A stretch of 62,299 bases of DNA from Streptomyces melanogenes (GTDB taxonomy: Bacteria; Actinomycetota; Actinomycetes; Streptomycetales; Streptomycetaceae), in assembly GCF_014649795.1 (NCBI RefSeq), contig NZ_BMTS01000032.1:1-62299 (forward strand). Direction: 5' to 3'. The position numbers and the translations under genes were made by a program. A model generated the notes under the pieces. That model saw only the letters and a program-made list of their open reading frames with translations, was not told the DNA's origin and made no database searches. Shown in pieces: positions 8,587-16,383 of this stretch. How positions within the stretch are numbered: the stretch's first letter is position 1; the number at the start of each line of letters is the position of its first letter.

Positions 8587-9174
8587 ATGGGGGACGGGGG
8601 CCGGCATGGCCGGATACGGGCCGACGACGCGGAGCTCGGGGCGGCCGTCGCACGCGCCCAGGAGGGGGACGAGCGGGCCTTCGCCGTGGTCTACCGGCTG
8701 GTCCACCCGGGGCTGCTCGCCCAGATGCGGGCGCTGGTCGCCGCCGAGGCCGAGGACGTGGCGTCCGACGCGTGGCTGGAGATAGCCCGTGACCTGGCCC
8801 GGTTCCGGGGCGACGGGGCGGGCTTCAGAGGCTGGGCCGCGACCATCGCGCGCCACCGGGCCCTGGACCACCTGCGCCGCCAGAAGCGAAGACCGCGCAC
8901 GGTCGGGCTCGACCAGGAGGCGCTGGAACTGCCGGGCGGCCAGGACACCGCCGAGGCGGCCCTGGAGTTCCTGTCGACCCGCTGGGCGCTCCAGCTGATC
9001 GCCACCCTGCCGCGCGAACAGGCCGAGGCGGTGCTGCTGCGGGTGGTGGCCGGGCTCGACGGCGTGGCGGCCGGGCGGGTCCTCGGCAAGCGCCCCGGGT
9101 CCGTACGGACCTCGGCGCATCGCGGGCTGCGGCGGCTCGCGCAGGGGCTCGGGTCGGAGACGGACCGGCCGTAG
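8587..9174 (+). CDS. ECF RNA polymerase sigma factor (first of tandem pair)
   Basis: A 195-aa extracytoplasmic-function sigma factor. Region 2 includes DVASDAWLEIARDLARF and FRGWAATIARHRALDHLRR, and region 4 includes LPREQAEAVLLRVVAGLDG with the recognition helix at GKRPGSVRTSAHRGLRRL. It is closely similar to the next gene, 256 bp downstream, suggesting tandem duplication. No anti-sigma gene overlaps this copy. ATG at 8587 has no obvious ribosome binding site. A strong hairpin (9193-9245) ends the unit. Confidence 0.9.
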   Translation: MGDGGRHGRIRADDAELGAAVARAQEGDERAFAVVYRLVHPGLLAQMRALVAAEAEDVASDAWLEIARDLARFRGDGAGFRGWAATIARHRALDHLRRQKRRPRTVGLDQEALELPGGQDTAEAALEFLSTRWALQLIATLPREQAEAVLLRVVAGLDGVAAGRVLGKRPGSVRTSAHRGLRRLAQGLGSETDRP

Positions 9175-9192
9175 GCGCGGGGGAGTCGGCGC

Positions 9193-9245
9193 GGAAGGAC
9201 GGCCGGGGCCGCCACCCCCCACAGGAGAGGCCCCGGCCGTCTTCC
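9193..9245 (+). terminator. Hairpin terminator after first ECF sigma gene
   Basis: Left arm GGAAGGACGGCCGGGGCC (9193-9210) pairs with GGCCCCGGCCGTCTTCC (9229-9245), one base bulged, with an 18-nt loop. It separates the two sigma-factor genes. Confidence 0.85.
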
Positions 9246-9430
9246 GTCGGGGCCGTGTGGCGACCCCGTACTCCTCTCAGCGCCATGGCTGCGTTTTCTG
9301 TCACACCGCGCTGTGTCAGTGAATTGTTGCGGGTTGTACAAGTAATGGACTTAACCGCCGCCCAGGCCGTAGCGTGCTCCTTCGCGCCGGTCGGCGCGGC
9401 AGCGATGACCGGCTGCGACACCAGGGCAGG

Positions 9431-10081
9431 GTGCAGGGAGTGCAGGGGGAAGACGCGGAGCTGACCGCCGCGATACTCGCGGCACAGGGCGGCGACGAGA
9501 GCGCGTTCCGTGCTGTGTACCGCGCGGTGCACCCACGGCTGCTGGGCTACACCCGCACGCTGGTGGGCGAGGCCGACGCGGAGGACGTGACGTCCGAGGC
9601 GTGGCTCCAGATAGCCCGGGACATCGAGCGCTTCAGCGGCGACGCGGACCGGTTCCGCGGCTGGGCCGCCACCATCGCCCGCAACCGGGCCCTGGACCAC
9701 ATCCGGATGCGCGGCCGCCGTCCCGCCGTGGGCGGCGACGAGACCGAGCTGACCGGCCGCCCCGCCGACTCGGACACCGCGGGCGAGGCGATGGAGTCGC
9801 TGGCCACCGGACATACGATGGCGCTCATCGCGCAGCTCCCGCAGGACCAGGCCGAGGCCGTGGTGCTGCGGGTGGTGGTCGGGCTCGACGCCAAGAGCGC
9901 GGCCGAGACCCTGGGCAAGCGGCCCGGCGCGGTGCGCACGGCCGCGCACCGCGGCCTCAAGCGGCTGGCCGAACTGCTGGGCACGGAGGACGCCCCGGCG
10001 GATCTCGGCGGTGTGCCGCCGCAACGGAACCGGTCGTGCGGTGTGACGCAATCGGGTGCGCCGACGCAGAAGGACATGTGA
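9431..10081 (+). CDS. ECF RNA polymerase sigma factor (second of tandem pair)
   Basis: A 216-aa ECF sigma factor, a near paralogue of its upstream neighbour: DVTSEAWLQIARDIERF, RFRGWAATIARNRALDHIR and GKRPGAVRTAAHRGLKRL align one for one. It has a C-terminal tail of about 35 residues that the first copy lacks. Start uncertain between GTG 9431 and GTG 9440. Its stop overlaps the next ATG as TGATG, so it is translationally coupled to the putative anti-sigma factor, which may hold it inactive at the membrane. Confidence 0.88.
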   Translation: MQGVQGEDAELTAAILAAQGGDESAFRAVYRAVHPRLLGYTRTLVGEADAEDVTSEAWLQIARDIERFSGDADRFRGWAATIARNRALDHIRMRGRRPAVGGDETELTGRPADSDTAGEAMESLATGHTMALIAQLPQDQAEAVVLRVVVGLDAKSAAETLGKRPGAVRTAAHRGLKRLAELLGTEDAPADLGGVPPQRNRSCGVTQSGAPTQKDM

Positions 10082-11241
10082 TGGCCGACGAGCGCCACGA
10101 ATGGCTGGACGAGGACGTCGCGGAGCGGCTGCTGCGCGGCGAGAACGTCGTTCCCGCCGACGACCGTGCCCGCGAGCAGGCCGAACGGCTCTCCGCCGTG
10201 CTGCGCGCGCTGGCCGGTCCCGACGTACGGCAGACCATGGACGCCCCGGCCGCCGCCACCCGCGACCTGCCGGGCGAGGCCGCGGCGCTGGCCGCGTTCC
10301 GCAGCGCCCGCGCCGAGGCCGGCGCCCCGTCCGGCGCCCGCGCCGACACCGTCGTACGGGTCGGGCGCGCGCCCCGTGGCACCCGCGCGCCCCGACGGCT
10401 ACGGCCGGTCCGCTTCGGCCTGGCCGCGGCGCTCGCCGGGTGTGCCCTGGGCGGCGTCGCCATGGCCGCCGGGACCGGTGTGCTGCCGGGGCTCGGCACC
10501 GCGGGGCCCGGCCCCGAGTCGTCCGTGTCGGCCGTCGCGAGCCCGGAGCCGATCGCCTCGGAGTCGCCGTCCGCGCGCACCGGCGCCCCCGCCACCCCGA
10601 AGTCGCCCACGCCGGGCCGCTCTCCGTCGGGCGAGGCCACCACTCCGGGTGCCACACCGGGATCCGCCGGTACCCCGAAGACGACGCCCGCCCCACCCGC
10701 CCCGACCGAGGGGCAGAAGAACGACTGGGCTTCCAAGAAGGTCGAGTACTGCCGCGACTTCCGCTCGGGACGCCTCGACCAGAACCGTCGACAACGGCTG
10801 GAAATCGCCGCTCTGGGCGCCGAGCGCGTGAAGCAGTTCTGCGATGCCGTCATCGCGGAGGCCGACCGGGGCCGCAAGGGCGGCTCCGGGGGCAAGGGCG
10901 ACTCGGGCGGCAAGGGCGGCTCCGGCGACGACAAGGGGGACGGCCATGGCGGCCCCGGCGGCACCTCCGGGGGCCGCGGCGGCCGTGACGGCTCGGTCCT
11001 GAAGCTGCCGAACGTGAGCTGGTCGACGCCGCCCGCGAGCGGCTCACCTGCGCTCCCCGGTCTGCCGGGCGTCCCGGGCACCGGCGACGCCGACCAGAGC
11101 GGCGCGACCCGGCCGCCCGCCCTGCCGGCCGTCCCGCCGGCCTCCCGCGCGCTCCCGGCGCCGCGCCCGCTCGCGCTGCTCGGCGCGGTCGTGACGGGCG
11201 CCGACCAGCGGCTCGCACACCGGCTCGACCGACTGGTGTGA
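10081..11241 (+). CDS. Putative membrane-bound anti-sigma factor
   Basis: A 386-aa single-pass protein. Residues 1-115 are cytoplasmic and charged, a helix FGLAAALAGCALGGVAMAAG crosses the membrane near residues 118-140, and the rest is external. The external part has a Ser/Pro/Thr-rich linker, a compact segment with two cysteines (EYCRDFRSGR and VKQFCDAVI) and a low-complexity Gly/Lys/Asp stretch. There is no HxxxCxxC zinc motif. The function is inferred from overlap with the sigma gene and topology, not from a recognised domain. Confidence 0.6.
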   Translation: MADERHEWLDEDVAERLLRGENVVPADDRAREQAERLSAVLRALAGPDVRQTMDAPAAATRDLPGEAAALAAFRSARAEAGAPSGARADTVVRVGRAPRGTRAPRRLRPVRFGLAAALAGCALGGVAMAAGTGVLPGLGTAGPGPESSVSAVASPEPIASESPSARTGAPATPKSPTPGRSPSGEATTPGATPGSAGTPKTTPAPPAPTEGQKNDWASKKVEYCRDFRSGRLDQNRRQRLEIAALGAERVKQFCDAVIAEADRGRKGGSGGKGDSGGKGGSGDDKGDGHGGPGGTSGGRGGRDGSVLKLPNVSWSTPPASGSPALPGLPGVPGTGDADQSGATRPPALPAVPPASRALPAPRPLALLGAVVTGADQRLAHRLDRLV

Positions 11242-11340
11242 CACTTTTCGGCCCGCCGACGCAGTAGGAAGTGAGCCGACTGGTCATCGGCGGCGCAGTG
11301 AGCCCGGGTTCCCCCCGTACCCAGGGCTCGGCGCGAATGG

Positions 11341-11375
11341 CGCGGGCGGGAGACGTTCCCCCGATCCCGCCCGCG
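11341..11375. terminator. Hairpin after the putative anti-sigma gene
   Basis: CGCGGGCGGGA (11341-11351) and TCCCGCCCGCG (11365-11375) form a perfect 11-bp stem, followed on the + strand by a pyrimidine-rich CCCTCTCTT. Confidence 0.85.
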
Positions 11376-11390
11376 CCCTCTCTTGTCCGG

Positions 11391-11413
11391 CCGGGCCGCC
11401 CTGGGCGGCCCGG
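11391..11413. terminator. Hairpin after the L,D-transpeptidase gene
   Basis: CCGGGCCGCC (11391-11400) pairs with GGCGGCCCGG (11404-11413). It lies nine bases beyond the stop of the minus-strand L,D-transpeptidase gene. Confidence 0.75.
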
Positions 11414-11421
11414 CGGCCGGA

Positions 11422-12315
11422 TCACCAGTAGATGACGACCTTGTCGTTGACCTTCACCTGGTCGAAGAGCTTGGCGAGCTTGGCCTTGTCGCGCACGTTC
11501 ACACAGCCGTGCGAGGCGCCCGCGTAACCGCGCTTGGCGAAGTCCGACGAGTAGTGCACGGCCTGGCCGCCGCTGAAGAACATCGCGTACGGCATCGGCG
11601 TGTGGTAGATCGACGAGACGTGGTTCTTGCTCTTCAGGAAGACCTTGAAGGTGCCCTCGCGGGTCGGCGTGTACTGCGAGCCGAACCGCACGTCCATCGA
11701 CGACAGGACCTTGCCGTTCACCACCCAGTTGAGCGTGCGGGTGGTCTTGCTGATGCACAGCACGCGGCCGGTCATGCACCGCTTGTCCAGCTTGGTCTTC
11801 GGCTTGTTGACGGCCTTCCCGGCGAGCTCGTCGCGGGTCGGCTTGGTCGTCATGTCCGCCAGCCGCTGCAGGGTGGCGGTGTCTGCGGAGCCCGTGGTGG
11901 GCAGTCCGCGCTTGCTCTGGAAGCCCTTGACGGCGGCGACGGTGACGCTGCCGTATGTACCGGTCGGCGTGTCGTCGAACCAGCCGACCTGGGCGAGCCG
12001 GGCCTGGAGCTCCTGGACCTGGGCGCCCTTGGCACCGGTCGCCATCAGGATCTTCGGGGCGGACTTGGCGGCGCTGTTGGCGGACGGGGCGGACGCGGGG
12101 TCGGCCTCGGTGGCGCCGTCGGCGGTGCTGCCGTCGGCCTTGTTGTCGTTCGCGGTGCCGTCGGACGGTGCCGTCGACGGCGCTGCCGCCGCCGGCTTCT
12201 GGTCGGCGGCCCCCGCCGCCTTGTCCGACTGGGCCCCGCACGCGGCGGTGACGGTCAGCACGGTCGCCGCGGCGAGCGTCCTGGCTATGACAGTGGTGAG
12301 ATGGATCCGGCGCAT
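11422..12315 (-). CDS. L,D-transpeptidase lipoprotein with peptidoglycan-binding domain
   Basis: Forms 3-3 cross-links in peptidoglycan or attaches proteins to it. The 297-aa precursor has a lipoprotein signal with lipobox TAAC (C26), an Ala/Ser/Asp linker to about residue 85, a PG_binding_1 domain (GAQVQELQARLAQVGWF to TATLQRLA), and a YkuD domain. In the latter, an HYSSDFAKRGYAGASHGCVN block supplies the catalytic His and C271. I chose ATG 12315, preceded by a run of G residues. Divergent from the mutase gene. Confidence 0.92.
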   Translation of the reverse strand: MRRIHLTTVIARTLAAATVLTVTAACGAQSDKAAGAADQKPAAAAPSTAPSDGTANDNKADGSTADGATEADPASAPSANSAAKSAPKILMATGAKGAQVQELQARLAQVGWFDDTPTGTYGSVTVAAVKGFQSKRGLPTTGSADTATLQRLADMTTKPTRDELAGKAVNKPKTKLDKRCMTGRVLCISKTTRTLNWVVNGKVLSSMDVRFGSQYTPTREGTFKVFLKSKNHVSSIYHTPMPYAMFFSGGQAVHYSSDFAKRGYAGASHGCVNVRDKAKLAKLFDQVKVNDKVVIYW

Positions 12316-12410
12316 CGTCGCCCCCCTGATGATTCCCTCTGGTTGACCCCAGAGACTGTTTCCCGGCCCGAACGGTTGCAAAAAACCGTCGAGGAAGCGA
12401 GGCGGAAAAC
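12316..12410. promoter_or_regulatory. Divergent intergenic region with two inverted repeats
   Basis: CTCTGG/CCAGAG (12337-12342 and 12349-12354) and ACGGTT/AACCGT (12372-12377 and 12384-12389) lie between the L,D-transpeptidase and mutase starts. Each could be an operator, but no regulator gene is adjacent. Confidence 0.35.
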
Positions 12411-14009
12411 ATGGCGCGCGAGTCGGACGGTGCCCGGCGCACCGAGAGCGGTCTTCCCCTCGACCCGGTCTACGGGCCGGACGCCCTGGCCGGGTGGGAC
12501 GCGGCCGAGCAGTTGGGCGAGCCGGGCGCGTACCCGTTCACCAGGGGCGTCTACCCGACGATGTACACGACACGCCCCTGGACGATGCGCCAGTACGCCG
12601 GGTTCGGCACGGCGACCGAGTCCAACGCCCGCTACAAGCAGCTGATCGCCAACGGCACCACGGGCCTGTCCGTCGCCTTCGACCTGCCCACCCAGATGGG
12701 CCACGACAGCGACGCGCCGCTGGCGCACGGCGAGGTCGGCAAGGTCGGGGTGGCCGTCGACTCGGTCGAGGACATGCGGGTCCTGTTCGACGGGATCCCG
12801 CTGGGCGAGGTCTCGACGTCGATGACGATCAACGCGCCCGCGGCGCTGCTGCTCCTGATGTACCAGCTGGTCGCCGAGGAGCAGGGCGTCCCGGCGGGCG
12901 AGCTGACGGGGACGATCCAGAACGACGTGCTCAAGGAGTACATCGCCCGGGGCACCTACATCTTCCCGCCCAAGCCGTCGCTGCGGCTGGTCGCGGACGT
13001 GTTCCGGTACTGCCGGGCCGAGATGCCGAAGTGGAACACGATCTCGATCTCCGGCTACCACATGGCCGAGGCGGGCGCCTCGCCCGCGCAGGAGATCGCG
13101 TTCACGCTGGCCGACGGCATCGAGTACGTCCGTACGGCTGTGGCGGCCGGGATGGACGTGGACGACTTCGCGCCGCGCCTGTCGTTCTTCTTCGTCTCCC
13201 GTACGACGCTCCTCGAGGAGGTCGCCAAGTTCCGGGCGGCTCGGCGGATCTGGGCGCGGGTGATGCGGGAGTCGTTCGGCGCGAAGGACCCCAAGTCGTG
13301 GATGCTGCGCTTCCACACCCAGACGGCCGGGGTGCAGCTGACCGCCCAGCAGCCCGAGGTGAACCTGGTCCGGGTCGCCGTGCAGGGCCTGGCGGCGGTG
13401 TTCGGCGGCACGCAGTCGCTCCACACGAACTCCTTCGACGAGGCGATCGCGCTGCCCACGGACAAGAGCGCGCGCCTCGCCCTGCGGACGCAGCAGGTCC
13501 TCGCGTACGAGACGGACGTGACGGCGACCGTCGACCCCTTCGCCGGGTCGTACGTCGTGGAGTCCATGACGGACGCCATGGAGGCGGAGGTGCTGGCGCT
13601 GATGCGGCGGGTCGAGGACCTGGGCGGGGCGGTGAGCGCGATCGAACACGGCTTCCAGAAGGGCGAGATCGAGCGCTCGGCGTACCGGATCGCGCAGGAG
13701 ACGGACAGGGGGGAGCGGGTGGTGGTGGGGGTGAACCGGTTCCGGTTGGAGGCGGAGGAGGCGTACTCGCCGCTGCGGGTGGATCCGGAGATCGAGGCGC
13801 GGCAGGGGGCGCGGCTCGCGCGTCTGCGGGCTTCGCGGGACTCGGGTGCGGTTGCCTCGGCGCTGGCGGAGTTGCGGTCCACCGCGGGGGGTTCGGGGAA
13901 CGTCCTGTACCCCATGAAGACCGCGCTGTCCGCTCGCGCGACGGTGGGGGAGGTGTGCGGGGCGCTCCGCGAGGTGTGGGGGAGCTATGTTCCGCATGAG
14001 GTGTTCTGA
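12411..14009 (+). CDS. Acyl-CoA mutase, methylmalonyl-CoA mutase large-subunit type, no B12 domain
   Basis: A 532-aa TIM-barrel catalytic domain of the methylmalonyl/isobutyryl-CoA mutase family, with hallmark YPTMYTTRPWTMRQYAG, FDLPTQMGHDSD, GTIQNDVLKEYIARGTYIF and FGGTQSLHTNSFDEA. The C-terminal cobalamin domain (DxHxxG) is absent and the length is like IcmA-type subunits, so a separate B12 subunit must be supplied from elsewhere. An Arg follows KEYIA, where isobutyryl-CoA mutase has Gln as I recall, favouring a carboxylated substrate. Start ATG 12411 follows a GAGGCGG-type site. Confidence 0.85.
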   Translation: MARESDGARRTESGLPLDPVYGPDALAGWDAAEQLGEPGAYPFTRGVYPTMYTTRPWTMRQYAGFGTATESNARYKQLIANGTTGLSVAFDLPTQMGHDSDAPLAHGEVGKVGVAVDSVEDMRVLFDGIPLGEVSTSMTINAPAALLLLMYQLVAEEQGVPAGELTGTIQNDVLKEYIARGTYIFPPKPSLRLVADVFRYCRAEMPKWNTISISGYHMAEAGASPAQEIAFTLADGIEYVRTAVAAGMDVDDFAPRLSFFFVSRTTLLEEVAKFRAARRIWARVMRESFGAKDPKSWMLRFHTQTAGVQLTAQQPEVNLVRVAVQGLAAVFGGTQSLHTNSFDEAIALPTDKSARLALRTQQVLAYETDVTATVDPFAGSYVVESMTDAMEAEVLALMRRVEDLGGAVSAIEHGFQKGEIERSAYRIAQETDRGERVVVGVNRFRLEAEEAYSPLRVDPEIEARQGARLARLRASRDSGAVASALAELRSTAGGSGNVLYPMKTALSARATVGEVCGALREVWGSYVPHEVF

Positions 14010-14037
14010 GGCTGCGGGATGCCTGCGGACCGGTGGG

Positions 14038-14065
14038 GGCTGAGCGCGCAGTTCCCCGCGCCCCT
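14038..14065 (+). repeat. Dispersed 3'-end repeat, copy 2
   Basis: Complement of the repeat core, read in the sense direction of the upstream mutase gene, 29 bp after its stop. This copy has GAGC where most have GGTC. Confidence 0.85.
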
Positions 14066-14096
14066 AAAAACCCTCGTTTGTCTGCGGACCGTGGGT

Positions 14097-14202
14097 GGCT
14101 GGTCGCGCAGTTCCCCGCGCCCCTAAAAGCGCCCCTCCGGGCCGCCCAGGGGATTGCCGCGCAGCGGCATTCTTAGGGGCGCGGGGAACTGCGCGACCAG
14201 CC
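14097..14202. repeat. Inverted pair of dispersed repeats, copies 3 and 4
   Basis: Copy 3 (14097-14124) and copy 4 (14175-14202) are exact 28-bp inverted repeats around a 50-bp spacer that itself contains CGCCCCTCCGGGCCGCCC and GCCGCGCAGCGGC. Nearly the same pair and spacer recur at 53031-53134. Copy 4 is the 3' copy for the converging TetR gene. Confidence 0.9.
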
Positions 14203-14233
14203 ACTCACCCAGCCGCAGACGAAGGCCGGGCCC

Positions 14234-14872
14234 TTACCCCTCGTCCCGCCCCGCGAACACCGTCTCGATCCCCGCGATCACCACCCGCAAACCCCCCTCG
14301 AACCGCTCCTCGTACCCCCTGAAGAGATCCGGCCCCGCCGCCGCGGCCAGCGGAAAGTCGCCCAGGCGGACCGCGCGCGCGTCGATGTCGAGGGGCTCGG
14401 GGCCCATGCCCTGTTCCTCGGCCACGAAGCCCATCGTGTAGGCGTACGCGGTCGTCCCGGCCAGCACCGCGTCGCTCGGCGCGATCCCCGCCGCTTCCAT
14501 CGCGGTGAGCAGCGCCTCCAGCGACGCGGCGTGATCGGTCCCGGTGAAGCGCGCACCCCCGTACACCTTCGCCCCGTCGCGATAGCTCAGCAGCATGGAC
14601 CGCAACGCCCGGTTGAAGGCGGCGAGTTGGTCCTGCCAGGGCGTGTCGGGGGTCATGTCGGGGACGCCGTCCGCCGCCATGCGGCGGTACATCACCGTCG
14701 CCATCTCATCCAGCAGCGCCTGCTTGTTCTTGAAGTGCCAGTACAGCGCGGGCGCCTGGACCTTCAGCTCCTTGGCGATCGCCCGGAGCGTGAGCCCGTC
14801 CAGGCCCACCTCGTTCAGGAGCCGCAGCGCGGTGTCGGTGACCTGTGCGCGGTCGATTCTCGTCGTAGCCAC
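14234..14872 (-). CDS. TetR-family repressor with tetracycline-repressor-like C-terminal domain
   Basis: A 212-aa regulator. The helix-turn-helix spans about residues 25-50 (LTLRAIAKELKVQAPALYWHF), the form found in TetR-C class repressors. The C-terminal half (GARFTGTD, AAGIAPSDAVLAGTTAYAYT) matches the TetR_C ligand-binding fold. GTG at 14872 starts it, facing the monooxygenase gene. Two matching palindromes in and just after the gap make autoregulation and control of the monooxygenase likely. Confidence 0.9.
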   Translation of the reverse strand: MATTRIDRAQVTDTALRLLNEVGLDGLTLRAIAKELKVQAPALYWHFKNKQALLDEMATVMYRRMAADGVPDMTPDTPWQDQLAAFNRALRSMLLSYRDGAKVYGGARFTGTDHAASLEALLTAMEAAGIAPSDAVLAGTTAYAYTMGFVAEEQGMGPEPLDIDARAVRLGDFPLAAAAGPDLFRGYEERFEGGLRVVIAGIETVFAGRDEG

Positions 14873-14880
14873 CTTGACAA

Positions 14881-14895
14881 CTTAACACCGTTAAG
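14881..14895. promoter_or_regulatory. TetR operator 1, CTTAACACCGTTAAG
   Basis: A 15-bp palindrome with 6-bp arms CTTAAC/GTTAAG, ten bases from the TetR start and 15 bases before the monooxygenase ATG. AT-rich for this genome. Confidence 0.75.
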
Positions 14896-14909
14896 CGGAT
14901 GCTCCCGGC

Positions 14910-16382
14910 ATGGCACTTAACAACGTTAAGCAAGCGCCCGTGACCGCAGTCGACGTCCTCGTCGTCGGCGCCGGTCCCGCCGGGCTCGCCCTCGCCGTCG
15001 ACCTCGCCCGGCGGGGCGTGGACACCCTGCTCGTCGAGAAGTCCGACGTGCTCTTCCCCGGCTCGCGCGGCAAGGCCGTCCAGCCGCGCACCCTGGAGGT
15101 GCTCTACGACTTCGGGATCCTGGACCGGGTCCGGGCGGGCGGGTGCGAGTACCCGCGGATGCTCACCTGGGAGGGCCCGGACGGGACCGTGCGCGGCCGC
15201 GAGTGGGACATCATGGAGCGCGCCGAGGCCACCGAGCGGACTCCGTTCCCCAACGCCCTGATGATCGGCCAGTCGCACCTCCAGGCGCTGCTCCACGACC
15301 ATCTGCGCGCCCTCGGCGGCGAGGTCGTCTTCGAGGCCGAGGTGACCGGCCTCGACCAGGACGAGGACGCGGTCACGGCCACCTTCGCGGACGGCCGCGA
15401 GGTCCGCGCCCGCTATCTGGTCGCGGCCGACGGCGGCAAGTCCACCGTGCGGCGGCTGCTCGGCGTCTCCATGCGCGGCGAGCGCGTCGACCCCAAGCCG
15501 ATGCTGGTGGCGGACGTGCTCCTCACCCCGGACGCGGTGCGGACCGTCGACGAGGACCACTGGCACATGTGGCCGGGCGCGAGCGGCGGCGGCGCCTCGC
15601 TCTGCCCGCTGCCGGGCGTGCCCCGGCTGTTCCAGCTGTACGCGCAGTACGAGGACGTGGACGCGGTGCCGGACACCACCCCGGAGGGCGTACGGAAGCT
15701 GGCCGCCACCCGTACCCCGGTCACCGCCGACCAGGTGGCCGAGGTCGTCTGGGCCTCGGAGTTCCGGCCGTGGGCCGCCTTGGCGGAGCGGTTCCGGGAG
15801 GGCCGCGTCTTCCTGGTCGGGGACGCCGCCCATGTGCACTCGCCGGCCGGTGCCCAGGGCCTCAACACCAGCGTCCAGGACGTCTACAACCTCGGCTGGA
15901 AGCTCGGCCAGGTGCTGCGGCACGGCGCCCCGGCCGAGCTGCTCGACACGTACGAGCAGGAGCGGGAGCCCGTCGCCGCCGACGTCCTCGGCATCAGCAC
16001 CCGGCTGCACCGCGAGGCGCGGTTCGGGCAGCAGCCCCAGCGCGGCAACGAGGTCAAGCAGCTCGGCATCGGCTACCGGGGCGGCCCGCTCGCCTCGGGC
16101 GGCGCGGGCGCCCTGGAGCCCGGCGACCGCGCCCCGGACGGCATCCTCCCGGAAGGCCGCCTCTTCGACCTCTTCCAGGGCCCGCACTTCACCCTGCTGG
16201 CCTTCGGCACCGAACCCCCGAGGGATCTCGGCGACCAGATCCACGTCCACGAACTGAGCCCGTACGCCACCTACGGCCGCGGCCTGTTCCTGATCCGCCC
16301 CGATGGATACGTGGGCTGGGCGGGGGAGACGGCGGAGGGGCTCAGGGAGTACCTGGCGAGGACCGGGGCCGCCGCCGGGTGA
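14910..16382 (+). CDS. FAD-dependent monooxygenase (aromatic or rifampicin hydroxylase type)
   Basis: A 490-aa class A flavin monooxygenase. It has the Rossmann motif VGAGPAGLALAVDLARRG near the N-terminus, the DG motif YLVAADGGKSTVRRLLG and the GD motif VFLVGDAAHVHSPAGAQGLN with the following TSVQDVYNLGWKL helix. Family members hydroxylate aromatic polyketides or inactivate rifampicin. ATG 14910 or GTG 14940 could be the start; the second palindrome lies inside the first ten codons of the longer form. Its stop is one base from that of the converging gene. Confidence 0.88.
   Translation: MALNNVKQAPVTAVDVLVVGAGPAGLALAVDLARRGVDTLLVEKSDVLFPGSRGKAVQPRTLEVLYDFGILDRVRAGGCEYPRMLTWEGPDGTVRGREWDIMERAEATERTPFPNALMIGQSHLQALLHDHLRALGGEVVFEAEVTGLDQDEDAVTATFADGREVRARYLVAADGGKSTVRRLLGVSMRGERVDPKPMLVADVLLTPDAVRTVDEDHWHMWPGASGGGASLCPLPGVPRLFQLYAQYEDVDAVPDTTPEGVRKLAATRTPVTADQVAEVVWASEFRPWAALAERFREGRVFLVGDAAHVHSPAGAQGLNTSVQDVYNLGWKLGQVLRHGAPAELLDTYEQEREPVAADVLGISTRLHREARFGQQPQRGNEVKQLGIGYRGGPLASGGAGALEPGDRAPDGILPEGRLFDLFQGPHFTLLAFGTEPPRDLGDQIHVHELSPYATYGRGLFLIRPDGYVGWAGETAEGLREYLARTGAAAG
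14916..14930. promoter_or_regulatory. TetR operator 2, CTTAACAACGTTAAG
   Basis: Differs from operator 1 by one base at the centre and lies 35 bp from it, centre to centre. If ATG 14910 is the true start, it is inside the coding region; if GTG 14940 is, it is just upstream. Confidence 0.75.
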
Positions 16383-16383
16383 C

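Noticed and set aside
9299..9320. CTGTCACACCGCGCTGTGTCAG as an operator or AfsQ1 box
   Set aside because: The symmetry is imperfect and the GTnAC-N6-GTnAC spacing is not met.
14940..16382. Confident naming of the flavoprotein as rifampicin monooxygenase
   Set aside because: Only general FAD monooxygenase motifs are visible; substrate residues cannot be assigned by eye.
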